Assembly: GCA_023418915.1 (NCBI GenBank)
Contig: JAEZYU010000070.1
Span: 10,913 to 74,912 of the forward strand
Direction: 5' to 3'
Length of the DNA stretch: 64,000 bases
Source of the DNA: Bacillota bacterium
GTDB taxonomy: Bacteria > Bacillota > Clostridia > Acetivibrionales > DTU013
A program made the position numbers and the translations under genes. The notes under the pieces were generated by a model. It saw nothing but the letters and a program-made list of their open reading frames with translations. It made no database searches and was not told the origin of the DNA. Positions 44,180 through 52,396 of the stretch are shown here, piece by piece; position 1 is the first letter of the stretch; the number at the start of each line of letters is the position of its first letter.

Positions 44180-46285
44180 ATGCTAGATCTATTAGGTGAT
44201 ATTTTGGGCTATGTTATGCGACTTTGCTATAGCATATTCCCGAATTACGGAGTTGCAATTATATTTTTCGTATTTATTACTAAGATAATTCTACTTCCTA
44301 TATCGATATGGGTACACAAAAATGGGATAAAGCTTGTCAAAATGCAGCCTGAAATTAATTTTCTCAAGGCAGACCATTACGGAGACAACGATTATATAGC
44401 AGAGGAACAATCTAAGATATACAAGTTGGGGAAGTACAATCCCTTCGCCAGTCTAATTCCTTTGGCTATTCAGATTATATTATTAATGGGGATAGTACAG
44501 GTGATATATAACCCAATGACATATATCCTCAACTTACCCAATGGCCTAATAGCTTCCTTGATATCTTTAGCTTCGAATCTGACTGGGGTGGATATTTCTA
44601 CAAATTCAATTCAGCTATATGTTCTGGAGGCAGCGAAAAATGCTGATAATTTAAATGCGTTTCTTAGTTTGCAGGGGAGCTTTCCTGATTTGAGCATACG
44701 GTCTGTGCTAGATAGTTTAGCTACTATTGACATGGATTTCTTTGGCATAAGCCTTTCATGGGTACCGTCCACATTTCGCGGTGTTACTATACTTGTCCCG
44801 TTGATAGCAGCTTTTACATCATGGCTACAATGCTTTACTCAAAACAAATCATCTGTTTTGCAATCTGAACAAGGTAAATTGAATAAGTACGGTACCATGG
44901 TGTTGTCAGTTTCTCTTTCACTTTATCTAGGGTGGTTTGTACCTGTAGGCGTGGCATTGTACTGGGTTTCTAGCATTATTTTTTCTATTATCCAAATGTA
45001 TATACTGAATGTAGTTATAAGTCCCAAGAAGCATATTGATTATGATAAACTTCAAGAAAGCAGAAAGGCGCTTGCTGAGATAAATGACCTTGAAACAAAA
45101 AAAAGAAAATGGTACCAGAAGGATCCGAATAGAAAGCGCGAACGTGCAGATTATAAGCGTTTCTTTTCAATCGCTAATAAGCATTTAGTTTTCTACTCTG
45201 AAAAAAGTGGCTTTTACAAATATTTTCAGAATTATATTGAATATTTACTATCCCATTCTAATGTGGTGATACATTATGTCACAAATGATCCAGATGATGC
45301 GGTTTTTCAGCTTGCCCAAATTCAGCCTAGAATAAGGCCTTATTATATTGGAGTGAAAAGAACTATAACTCTTATGATGAAAATGGATGCAGATATTGTA
45401 GTTATGACTACCCCAGACTTTGGGAATTACTACATTAAGCGCAGTTTTTTACGCAAGGACATTGAGTATATTTATACCTTTCATGGGCTAGCGAGTACTA
45501 ATATGGTAGTTCGCAAAGGTGCTTATGATAATTTTGATACTATTTTTTGCGTTGGACAGCATCAAATAGATGAATTGCGTGAATCTGAAAAAATGTATTC
45601 TCTACCCGCTAAGAAATTGATACCTTGTGGATATGGGTTACTTGATAACCTAATTGCTTCCTATGAAAGCATGGATAAAAATTGCAATGAGCAGAAAACA
45701 ATTTTGATTGCGCCATCATGGCAACAAGATAATATTCTAGATTGTTGTATTGATGAAATGCTGAATTCACTTTTAAAAACTAAATATCGTATAATAGTTA
45801 GACCGCATCCCGAGTATATCAAGCGTTATCCGTCTAAAATGGAGAGGATAATAAAAGCATATGAAGACAGAACAGGCTCTAACTTTGCTATCGAAACTGA
45901 TTTCTCTTCAAATGCAACAATTTTTACAGCTGATTTACTTATAACTGATTGGTCTGGGATTGCTTATGAGTTTTCATTTACAACGAAAAGACCGTCTTTG
46001 TTTATTGATACGCCTATGAAGGTCTTAAATACAGATTATACAAAATACGCAAACCAACCTGTTGATATCACTTTCAGAAACCAAGTAGGTATATCAATTA
46101 GGCCGGATGAAGCAGGAGCTATATCCGATGTTGTGGACAATCTACTTTTAGAAAAAGATTCATATGAATCTAAAATTGAGCAAATTTGTTCTCAGTATAT
46201 TTTTTATTTGGGTGAAAGTGGGCGCATTGGTGCTGAATATATTATTAAGCAGCTAATAAGTAGAAAGCAGGGGAAAACAACATGA
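44180..46285 (+). CDS. YidC/Oxa1 insertase domain fused to a CDP-glycerol glycerophosphotransferase-like domain
   Basis: 701 residues. Residues 1-285 are a complete YidC/Oxa1-type unit: GVAIIFFVFITKIILLPISI, the cytoplasmic hairpin with MQPEINFLKADHYGDNDYI, KYNPFASLIPLAIQIILLMG, a long extracytoplasmic loop, TFRGVTILVPLIAAFTSWLQ and GVALYWVSSIIFSIIQMYIL. Residues about 320-695 match TagB/TagF-type CDP-glycerol transferases: YTFHGLASTNMV with its His (about 434), LIAPSWQQ (about 509), RPHPEY (about 541) and ITDWSGIAYEF (about 588). Both halves keep their key motifs and the frame is continuous. The product would place a poly(glycerol-phosphate)-type transferase on a membrane-insertion platform. 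Overlaps the next gene by 4 bases. Confidence 0.85.
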   Translation: MLDLLGDILGYVMRLCYSIFPNYGVAIIFFVFITKIILLPISIWVHKNGIKLVKMQPEINFLKADHYGDNDYIAEEQSKIYKLGKYNPFASLIPLAIQIILLMGIVQVIYNPMTYILNLPNGLIASLISLASNLTGVDISTNSIQLYVLEAAKNADNLNAFLSLQGSFPDLSIRSVLDSLATIDMDFFGISLSWVPSTFRGVTILVPLIAAFTSWLQCFTQNKSSVLQSEQGKLNKYGTMVLSVSLSLYLGWFVPVGVALYWVSSIIFSIIQMYILNVVISPKKHIDYDKLQESRKALAEINDLETKKRKWYQKDPNRKRERADYKRFFSIANKHLVFYSEKSGFYKYFQNYIEYLLSHSNVVIHYVTNDPDDAVFQLAQIQPRIRPYYIGVKRTITLMMKMDADIVVMTTPDFGNYYIKRSFLRKDIEYIYTFHGLASTNMVVRKGAYDNFDTIFCVGQHQIDELRESEKMYSLPAKKLIPCGYGLLDNLIASYESMDKNCNEQKTILIAPSWQQDNILDCCIDEMLNSLLKTKYRIIVRPHPEYIKRYPSKMERIIKAYEDRTGSNFAIETDFSSNATIFTADLLITDWSGIAYEFSFTTKRPSLFIDTPMKVLNTDYTKYANQPVDITFRNQVGISIRPDEAGAISDVVDNLLLEKDSYESKIEQICSQYIFYLGESGRIGAEYIIKQLISRKQGKTT

Positions 46286-47229
46286 AAATATTAGATTTTG
46301 ATTTTATTCAGAAATTGAATATTAAACCACTTCAATGCTACAAGTGGGTAGAAGAAATGCTTATAAACAAGGAAAGAGTGATTTTGCCGCCTAAAATAAG
46401 CATGAAAATGGAAAATCACTCTTTCTACAATGTAATGCCTTGTATAATTCATGAAAGCAATGTTATGGGAGTAAAGGTAATAGCTAGATTACCTTCTCGT
46501 ACTGGAGATTTACCTGGACTAACTAGCCAAATTATGCTTTATGATTTGAAAAGTGGCAATTTGTTAGCACTAATTGATGGAAATTATATAACCGCAATGA
46601 GAACAGGCTCTGTAGCAGCACATTCATTGAAATTATTAGCAAAAGAAGATTTTGAGACAATAGGTATAGTTGGATTGGGTATTACAGCTGTAGCTACATT
46701 TGAAATACTGACACAGCTTTTTCCTCATCGAAAAATGCAGGTGAAGCTTTATCGCTATAAGGAACAGGCTGAGCAATTTATGGATCGGTTTAAGAAAAAC
46801 ACTAATATCTCATTTTCAATAGTAGACACTACGGAAAATGTTATTTGTGATAGCGATGTAATAATTTCATGCGTTACCTATGCAGAGAAAAATCTAGCAA
46901 ATGATAGTTGTTACAAGGAAGGATGTACTGTAATACCAGTGCATACTATGGGATTCCAAAACTGCGATTTATCTTTTGATAAGGTATTTGGAGATGATAC
47001 AGGTCATATTAGTGGGTTTAAATATTTCGAACGTTTTAGGAAGTTTGCTGAGGTAAGTGATGTAGTACTGGGAAGAACAGCAGGAAGGGAAAATGAACAA
47101 GAACGCATTTTAGTATATAATATTGGAGTGGCAATGCACGATGTTTACTTAGCAAGTAAAATTTATCAAGCTGCTCCAGATGCTCCAGAAGTATCATTAT
47201 CACAACCACAAAAAAAAATGTGGCTATAG
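46282..47229 (+). CDS. Ornithine cyclodeaminase/mu-crystallin-family protein
   Basis: 315 residues with the family landmarks MPCIIHESNVMGVKVIARLP near residue 52, LIDGNYITAMRTGSVAAHSL (about 98-117) and the Rossmann motif GIVGLGITAVATFEIL near 129. Enzymes of this family reduce or form cyclic and N-substituted amino acids with NAD(H) (ornithine cyclodeaminase, alanine dehydrogenase, SbnB-type). Its start overlaps the YidC fusion by 4 bases, so it is translated with it and probably makes an amino-acid-derived building block for the glycan. The exact reaction cannot be read from the sequence. Confidence 0.78.
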   Translation: MKILDFDFIQKLNIKPLQCYKWVEEMLINKERVILPPKISMKMENHSFYNVMPCIIHESNVMGVKVIARLPSRTGDLPGLTSQIMLYDLKSGNLLALIDGNYITAMRTGSVAAHSLKLLAKEDFETIGIVGLGITAVATFEILTQLFPHRKMQVKLYRYKEQAEQFMDRFKKNTNISFSIVDTTENVICDSDVIISCVTYAEKNLANDSCYKEGCTVIPVHTMGFQNCDLSFDKVFGDDTGHISGFKYFERFRKFAEVSDVVLGRTAGRENEQERILVYNIGVAMHDVYLASKIYQAAPDAPEVSLSQPQKKMWL

Positions 47230-47244
47230 TTGTGAATAAGGTAA

Positions 47245-47400
47245 GCAGCAACTGTTAGTGTAGTTTACTTAAGACTTGCCTATAAAGATGGTATTCTTTT
47301 TGATAAAGGAGTTGGACCATTAAAGGATATGGTAAGTCCTTTGCTGGAGTATGGACATACTTTCATTACTTATAGTGATTTAGTATCAAAGACTTACTAG
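47245..47400 (+). pseudogene. Possible gene remnant
   Basis: Between the cyclodeaminase-like gene and the nucleotidyltransferase fusion, an open frame without start codon (47245-47400) reads like protein: LAYKDGILFDKGVGPLKDMV, then LLEYGHTFITYSDLVSKTY before TAG. It is about 50 codons long and has no ribosome-binding site. It may be the tail of a decayed gene; I do not recognise the family. Confidence 0.3.
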
Positions 47401-47415
47401 AAAGAGGTAGATATT

Positions 47416-49239
47416 ATGCAAGCACTAATGCTGGCAGCTGGAATGGGAAGACGTCTTGGAAAATACACCGATAACCAAACAAAATGTATGGTGAAGATAG
47501 GTGGCAAAACACTTCTGGAACGTATTGTAGAAGCAATCAAGGAAGCAGGTATAAACCGATTCATAATTGTGGCAGGATACGAAGCCGAGAAGCTGGTTGA
47601 CTACGTTAAGGCTAATATTACAGGAATAGATATTCAATTTGTATACAACAAGGATTATGCAATCACAAATAATATTTACTCATTATACCTTGCTAGAGAA
47701 TATTTAGCTCAGGATGATACCATATTGCTTGAGTCGGATCTGATTTTTGAAAAAAGGATAGTACGTGAAATGGTCGAGTGCCCACATAAGAATCTTGTAG
47801 CTGTAGCTAAATATGAGCAATGGATGGATGGTACAGTAACGCTCGTAAGAGAGAATAATGAAATAACAGAATTCATAGAAAAAAAGGATTTTAGATTTAT
47901 TGATGCAAATAGTTACTTTAAAACAGTGAATATATATAAGTTTAGTAAAGAGTTTTCGAACAAACAATATATTCCGTTTTTAGAAGCATATATTCGAGCA
48001 TATGGGAAAAACCAATACTATGAAATGGTTCTTAAGGCACTGGCGCATCTGCCGTTGGCGAACCTTACAGCATTCAATATTGGTGATGCCGCTTGGTACG
48101 AAATCGACGATGCACAGGATCTAAACATAGCTAATACTTTATTCGCTCCTGACAAGGACAAGTTATTTGCATATGAACATCATTTCGGAGGGTACTGGAG
48201 GTTTCCTGGTTTGAAGGACTTTTGCTATTTAGTCAATCCGTATTTTCCTCCTCAAAAAATGTTGGATCACTTGAAGTATTTCTTCGATACTCTATTAAGA
48301 GATTATCCGTCGGGAATGGATAATCAAATACTTGGAGCAGCCAGAATGTTCCATATCGATGAGAATTATCTGCTTGTCGGAAATGGAGCAGCTGAGCTTA
48401 TCAATACATTAGGACGTGTGGTAAAGGGGAGAGTTGCAATTTCCTTACCTGCCTTTAACGAATATTTGAGATGCTTTACAAACTGTGAGTTTAATTTCAT
48501 ATGTACTCAGGAAAATGATTTTGCTCTTGACAAACAGCAGCTTATCAAAATGAGCAAAGACTGTGACGCATTATTTATCATCAATCCTGACAACCCAAGC
48601 GGGAGCTTTCTGTCCAAGTCCGAAATAATGGAGATACTTGATACCTGTATGACAAATGATACTTTATGTGTTATTGATGAATCTTTTATTGATTTTGCAG
48701 ATAATGATAAACGGTATACTCTGCTGGAGGACGAAATATTAGAGAAATACCCTAAACTGATAGTGATAAAAAGCATAAGCAAGTCCTATGGAGTACCTGG
48801 ACTCCGGCTGGGCGTATTGGCATCATCAGATACAGGTGTATTAAAAGAACTACGAGAGTTATTGCCTATATGGAACATCAATTCATTTGCTGAGTATTTT
48901 CTTCAGATATTCGGTTATTATGAAAATCAATATATAGAATCATGTGATTCTATTGCCAAGCAGCGAAAAAAACTAATAGAAGAGCTGCGTTGTATAAGCT
49001 TTTTAAAGGTGTATGATTCTCAGGCGAACTATTTATTGTGTGGGGTAGAGGCTTCATTTACATCAAAAGTATTGGCAAATCGACTCTTGATGAAAAATAA
49101 ATTGCTAATAAAGAATCTTTCAAATAAGGATGGGTTTTCTGGAGAAAGCTATATCCGGGTCGCAGTCAAGGATGAAGTTGAGAACAGCATTTTAGTCAAT
49201 GCACTTAAGGAAATAGATGAAAAAGGCTTTAATGACTAG
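47416..49239 (+). CDS. LicC-like nucleotidyltransferase fused to a class I/II PLP aminotransferase-like domain
   Basis: 607 residues. Residues 1-235 are a sugar-phosphate/choline-phosphate nucleotidyltransferase: ALMLAAGMGRRLGKYTDNQT, KCMVKIGGKTLLERIVEAI, NNIYSLYLAREYL and LLESDLIFEKRIV, closest in pattern to CTP-using LicC/PntC types. Residues 240-607 are a fold-type I PLP enzyme of the HisC/CobD kind: VGNGAAELI, NPDNPSGSF (N390), VIDESFIDF, and SISKSYGVPGLRLGV with Schiff-base K456. One protein could make and CTP-activate an amino-phosphate or aminophosphonate head group. CTP:2-aminoethylphosphonate cytidylyltransferases fused to transaminases are known, but no phosphonate mutase gene is visible here. 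CobD-like decarboxylation of a phospho-amino acid is the alternative. Confidence 0.82.
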   Translation: MQALMLAAGMGRRLGKYTDNQTKCMVKIGGKTLLERIVEAIKEAGINRFIIVAGYEAEKLVDYVKANITGIDIQFVYNKDYAITNNIYSLYLAREYLAQDDTILLESDLIFEKRIVREMVECPHKNLVAVAKYEQWMDGTVTLVRENNEITEFIEKKDFRFIDANSYFKTVNIYKFSKEFSNKQYIPFLEAYIRAYGKNQYYEMVLKALAHLPLANLTAFNIGDAAWYEIDDAQDLNIANTLFAPDKDKLFAYEHHFGGYWRFPGLKDFCYLVNPYFPPQKMLDHLKYFFDTLLRDYPSGMDNQILGAARMFHIDENYLLVGNGAAELINTLGRVVKGRVAISLPAFNEYLRCFTNCEFNFICTQENDFALDKQQLIKMSKDCDALFIINPDNPSGSFLSKSEIMEILDTCMTNDTLCVIDESFIDFADNDKRYTLLEDEILEKYPKLIVIKSISKSYGVPGLRLGVLASSDTGVLKELRELLPIWNINSFAEYFLQIFGYYENQYIESCDSIAKQRKKLIEELRCISFLKVYDSQANYLLCGVEASFTSKVLANRLLMKNKLLIKNLSNKDGFSGESYIRVAVKDEVENSILVNALKEIDEKGFND

Positions 49240-49288
49240 AAGCTATCCGGAACCAAACTGTGAAACAAAAACAGTAAATTTTGGCTTG

Positions 49289-49317
49289 TTGTATTGCTTA
49301 TATATCTGTGATATTAT
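49289..49317 (+). promoter_or_regulatory. Predicted promoter for the small YIDPS-type membrane protein
   Basis: TTGTAT (49289-49294), 17-base spacer, TATTAT (49312-49317), 90 bases upstream of the gene. Confidence 0.45.
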
Positions 49318-49406
49318 CAGGATTATATGATGAATTGTGACATTTTGTGACAACACTAAATGCACGAAGAATATTATTTACTAATATATATTAAAGGGAG
49401 AAGACC

Positions 49407-49673
49407 ATGAGGAAAATAAGAGTTTTGTTCTATGCAATTTGTTTGATGTTTTTATTCGAAACTACCGCTTTTGCCTATATTGATCCGTCAGTAATGACAT
49501 ATGCGATACAAGCAGTAGCTGGTATCGTTATAGCTGTTGGCGCGGTTGTAGGTATTGTTTGGCGCAATGCAAAGAAAAAGGCTAAGAAGGTTCTTAATAT
49601 AGACGAAAACGCTAAAAAAGAAATAGAAGATGATGTTGTGGAGATCAGTCCGGAAGCAGAGGCAAAGGACTAA
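49407..49673 (+). CDS. Small membrane protein with AYIDPS motif
   Basis: 88 residues: signal-like N-terminus (about 4-22) ending near A-F-A-Y, then YIDPSVMTYAIQAVAGIVIA forming a second membrane segment up to about residue 52, a basic stretch (RNAKKKAKK) and an acidic tail. This YIDP-type small membrane protein is often found beside sulfatase-fold and glycosyltransferase genes in Bacillota surface-glycan loci, so it may be an accessory subunit. Ribosome-binding site AAAGGGAGAAG. No function established. Confidence 0.75.
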   Translation: MRKIRVLFYAICLMFLFETTAFAYIDPSVMTYAIQAVAGIVIAVGAVVGIVWRNAKKKAKKVLNIDENAKKEIEDDVVEISPEAEAKD

Positions 49674-49722
49674 TTCAAGAGTTTAATCCAGAAACCAGAC
49701 AAAATCATATTCAGGAGTTTGA

Positions 49723-50490
49723 TCATAAAAACCTGAAGCCCCACTTCCTGAAATAATACATGGCTGACCTGATATCGGTCAGAGCAAGCTTCAGGCTTTT
49801 ATGGGAGCCCCTCTGCCATTCATGTACGACATAATTATAGGGGTAGAATACTGTTCTTGAGATCTCATTCGTCCGCCTGGTAATGTCGGCATCCTCCAGG
49901 TAAAGGAAGAAGTTTTCGTCAAATCCGTGAAGCTGCCTGAAAACCTCTGTCCTGAAGAACATGAAGCAGCCGGTGGCATACTCTATCTCGAATTCCTTAT
50001 TGTATCCGGTATCTCTCATTTCAAAGTAATGGTGCCGCTTTACAAAGGAATGTGGGAAGACCAGACGTATAAGAAGGTCGATAAATGTCGGGTTCCTTTT
50101 GCACAGGTATTGTATCCTGCCGTCAGGGTGCTTGATTAAAGGCGAAAGCAGGCCAATGTCATCATGCTTATCCATAAAGTCGGCCATATCATTGATGCAG
50201 CTGTTCTCTATGATGATGTCGGGATTAACAACCAAATGATAACGAGACTCCAGCAGCTTAATCATCTGATTGTGAGCAGTGCCGAAGCCGACATTCTTAT
50301 CGTTTTGTAGAACTATGATCTTGTCTGAAATATCTCTGACAATGGAAACGGTGTTATCTGATGAATTGTTGTCTATTACATATAGCTGATAGGTATAGCC
50401 CTTACCAAGATGCATGAGTATGCTGTCGATGCATTTTTTGATCGTTCGTTCGTTATTATAGGTAACTATTGCAATTGACAAATCAGGCAT
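49723..50490 (-). CDS. GT2-family glycosyltransferase (rhamnosyltransferase-like), opposite strand
   Basis: 255 residues. LSIAIVTYNNERTIKKCIDS, YVIDNNSSDNT, QNDKNVGFGTAHNQMI and NPDIIIE near 95 are GT2 motifs of the WcaA/rhamnosyltransferase type. LHGFDENFFLYLEDADITRR carries the catalytic-base ED-x-D region. It is the only gene of the locus on the minus strand, with its own divergent promoter (TTGATT-17-TATGAT at 50520-50548). Probably adds rhamnose or another sugar to the glycan. Confidence 0.85.
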   Translation of the reverse strand: MPDLSIAIVTYNNERTIKKCIDSILMHLGKGYTYQLYVIDNNSSDNTVSIVRDISDKIIVLQNDKNVGFGTAHNQMIKLLESRYHLVVNPDIIIENSCINDMADFMDKHDDIGLLSPLIKHPDGRIQYLCKRNPTFIDLLIRLVFPHSFVKRHHYFEMRDTGYNKEFEIEYATGCFMFFRTEVFRQLHGFDENFFLYLEDADITRRTNEISRTVFYPYNYVVHEWQRGSHKSLKLALTDIRSAMYYFRKWGFRFL

Positions 50491-50519
50491 ATTAAGACCT
50501 CATGCGTATTAGTTTTTTT

Positions 50520-50548
50520 ATCATAGCACAAATACAAGCACCAATCAA
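50520..50548 (-). promoter_or_regulatory. Predicted promoter for the minus-strand glycosyltransferase
   Basis: Read on the minus strand: TTGATT (50543-50548), 17-base spacer, TATGAT (50520-50525), 30 bases upstream of the start codon. Confidence 0.5.
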
Positions 50549-50662
50549 ATGTTCAGATATCAGCTTAATGCCAATATGATATATTTTCTATAAGCAGATC
50601 GGTATGAAATGATGTATAATGTAGACATAATCATTTAGCGTTTTTCGTTTAGAGGGTCAAAA

Positions 50663-52051
50663 ATGATCAAGCTACTAAGAAAAGCTGAAAAATACTATAA
50701 AATTGCCATAATCCTTGTGGATCTTGTATTGATCCACATTGCATATATACTAGCGTTCCTTGTCAGGTACGATTGGACGCTGCCTGCATTTAACTTTGAA
50801 CCGTATATAGCATCTGCGCCGTTTATTACTGCTGCAGCTTTGATTTATTTCGACATTTTTGGCTTGTTGAAATTTTATAGAAAATCGCTGCAGAAAACGG
50901 CAGTTACATTGCTGAAATCGATTTTCATCCTTAGCATCACAACAGTTACCATAACTTACTATCTGCGTGGGTTCTCATTCCCAAGACTTATTTTGGCGAT
51001 TGCACCAGTCTTCCAATTCATATTGCTGTTGATTTGGAAGGGGATAGTGCTGGCAGTCAGAAGGAGATTTTCAACTGACATGAAGCTGATGGTGATAGGC
51101 GAGCGCAGTGAATTGAGGGCAATTCTTGATAAGGTGAGTTATACTCTTAAAAGAGCAAAGCTTCATATCCACTGTGTTGTTCCTTCCGATGAAATAGGCA
51201 AGGCATTTAAGCGTCTGAAGGATGTTGAGGAGGTTTTTATCAGTGATAATGTCTCTGATGAGGATAAAATGAAGATTATCACAGAGTGTCTGGCACAGAA
51301 AAAAGTGGTGTATATTGTGCCGAGAATGTTTGAGATATCGCTGTCAAGCGCAAGGATGGTGCAGTTTGAGGATATGCCGGCATTTATGCTGGACAGGCTT
51401 GGATTGACGGTGGAGCAGAGGTTTTTTAAAAGATTGTTCGATCTAGTGTTCTCCTGTTTAGGTATTATCATAACATCGCCTGTTATGCTGCTTGTTGCCC
51501 TTCTTATTAAATCCACGTCTAAGGGACCGGCGATTTATAAGCAGGCACGAATTACCGTCAGAAACAAGGAGTTTAATGTACTAAAATTCAGGACCATGTA
51601 TGATAATGCGGAGGATGAAACCGGGCCGGTATTGTCAAATAACAACGATCCGAGGATAACCAGGGTGGGCAGGGTGCTTAGAAATCTCAGGATCGATGAG
51701 CTGCCGCAGCTTTTTAATGTTCTCAGGGGTGATATGAGCTTTGTAGGGCCGAGGCCGGAAAGGCCGTACTTTGTGGAGCAGTTCAGCAGAGATATACCGG
51801 AATACTCGCACCGTTATCTTGTGAAAGCAGGGATAACCGGGTATGCGCAGATCTATGGCAAGTATGATACCTCGGCTGTCGATAAGCTGAAGTACGACCT
51901 GCTGTATATCAGGGACTACAGCCTTATGCTTGATATCAAGCTGATTTTACAGACGCTGAAGGTGTTCAAAGGACAAAAGGCAGTTTATAGGAACAAGGGT
52001 CATTCAAGCGGCAAGTCTTCCAACCTCAAGAACATCAACATACCATTGTAG
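50663..52051 (+). CDS. Polyprenyl-phosphate sugar-1-phosphate transferase (initiating enzyme)
   Basis: 462 residues. Four N-terminal membrane helices, a CoA-binding-like middle domain, a fifth hydrophobic segment (LFDLVFSCLGIIITSPVMLL from about 257), then the catalytic domain. Catalytic motifs are GPAIYKQARITVRNKEFNVL, KFRTMYDNAE, RVLRNLRIDELPQLFNVLRG and MSFVGPRPERPYFVEQF. This WbaP/CpsE/EpsL-type enzyme loads the first sugar phosphate onto undecaprenyl phosphate at the inner face of the membrane. It marks the right end of the polysaccharide locus. Confidence 0.92.
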   Translation: MIKLLRKAEKYYKIAIILVDLVLIHIAYILAFLVRYDWTLPAFNFEPYIASAPFITAAALIYFDIFGLLKFYRKSLQKTAVTLLKSIFILSITTVTITYYLRGFSFPRLILAIAPVFQFILLLIWKGIVLAVRRRFSTDMKLMVIGERSELRAILDKVSYTLKRAKLHIHCVVPSDEIGKAFKRLKDVEEVFISDNVSDEDKMKIITECLAQKKVVYIVPRMFEISLSSARMVQFEDMPAFMLDRLGLTVEQRFFKRLFDLVFSCLGIIITSPVMLLVALLIKSTSKGPAIYKQARITVRNKEFNVLKFRTMYDNAEDETGPVLSNNNDPRITRVGRVLRNLRIDELPQLFNVLRGDMSFVGPRPERPYFVEQFSRDIPEYSHRYLVKAGITGYAQIYGKYDTSAVDKLKYDLLYIRDYSLMLDIKLILQTLKVFKGQKAVYRNKGHSSGKSSNLKNINIPL

Positions 52052-52094
52052 GTCTTGACTGGATCACTGAGTAAAATAGCTAGGCAATTATATT

Positions 52095-52355
52095 CTACCA
52101 CTTTGGCTCGTATGGGTAGGGGCAGTGGGAGGCGGCCAGCTTGGCGCGGATTTCCACGATGCAGCCGCAGTGACTGCAGGTTGTACCGTATTGAAGGCTT
52201 GCACACGTTTTGCAGTGCGCAAGCCTTTTATGATATTCTTTCTCGGAGACGACTTTTATATCTTTGATCCTCAGCGTTTCTCCAAACAGCTTTTTGATTT
52301 CTTCAGGGCTGAGCCTGACTGATGATGAGCAGCCTTTGCATTGTGGATCGTCCAT
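52095..52355 (-). CDS. Small cysteine-rich protein, DUF6171-like
   Basis: 86 residues from the ATG at 52355 (AGGAG eight bases upstream); the longer frame to 52397 lacks a site. Cysteine pairs occur as C-K-G-C-S-S near the N-terminus, then C-K-T-C and C-S-H-C-G-C in the second half, suggesting one or two zinc sites. The middle contains RLSPEEIKKLFGE. Pattern fits small DUF6171-type zinc-ribbon proteins of Bacillota; function unknown. It follows the arabinofuranosidase gene on the same strand by 41 bases. Confidence 0.65.
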   Translation of the reverse strand: MDDPQCKGCSSSVRLSPEEIKKLFGETLRIKDIKVVSEKEYHKRLAHCKTCASLQYGTTCSHCGCIVEIRAKLAASHCPYPYEPKW

Positions 52356-52396
52356 GCAACATACTCCTGTCTGCGATAGATTTTTATGCTTTTGCA

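Noticed and set aside
47416..49239. Two separate genes (nucleotidyltransferase and aminotransferase)
   Set aside because: The frame is continuous with no internal ribosome-binding site at the domain border, so one fusion protein is the simplest reading.
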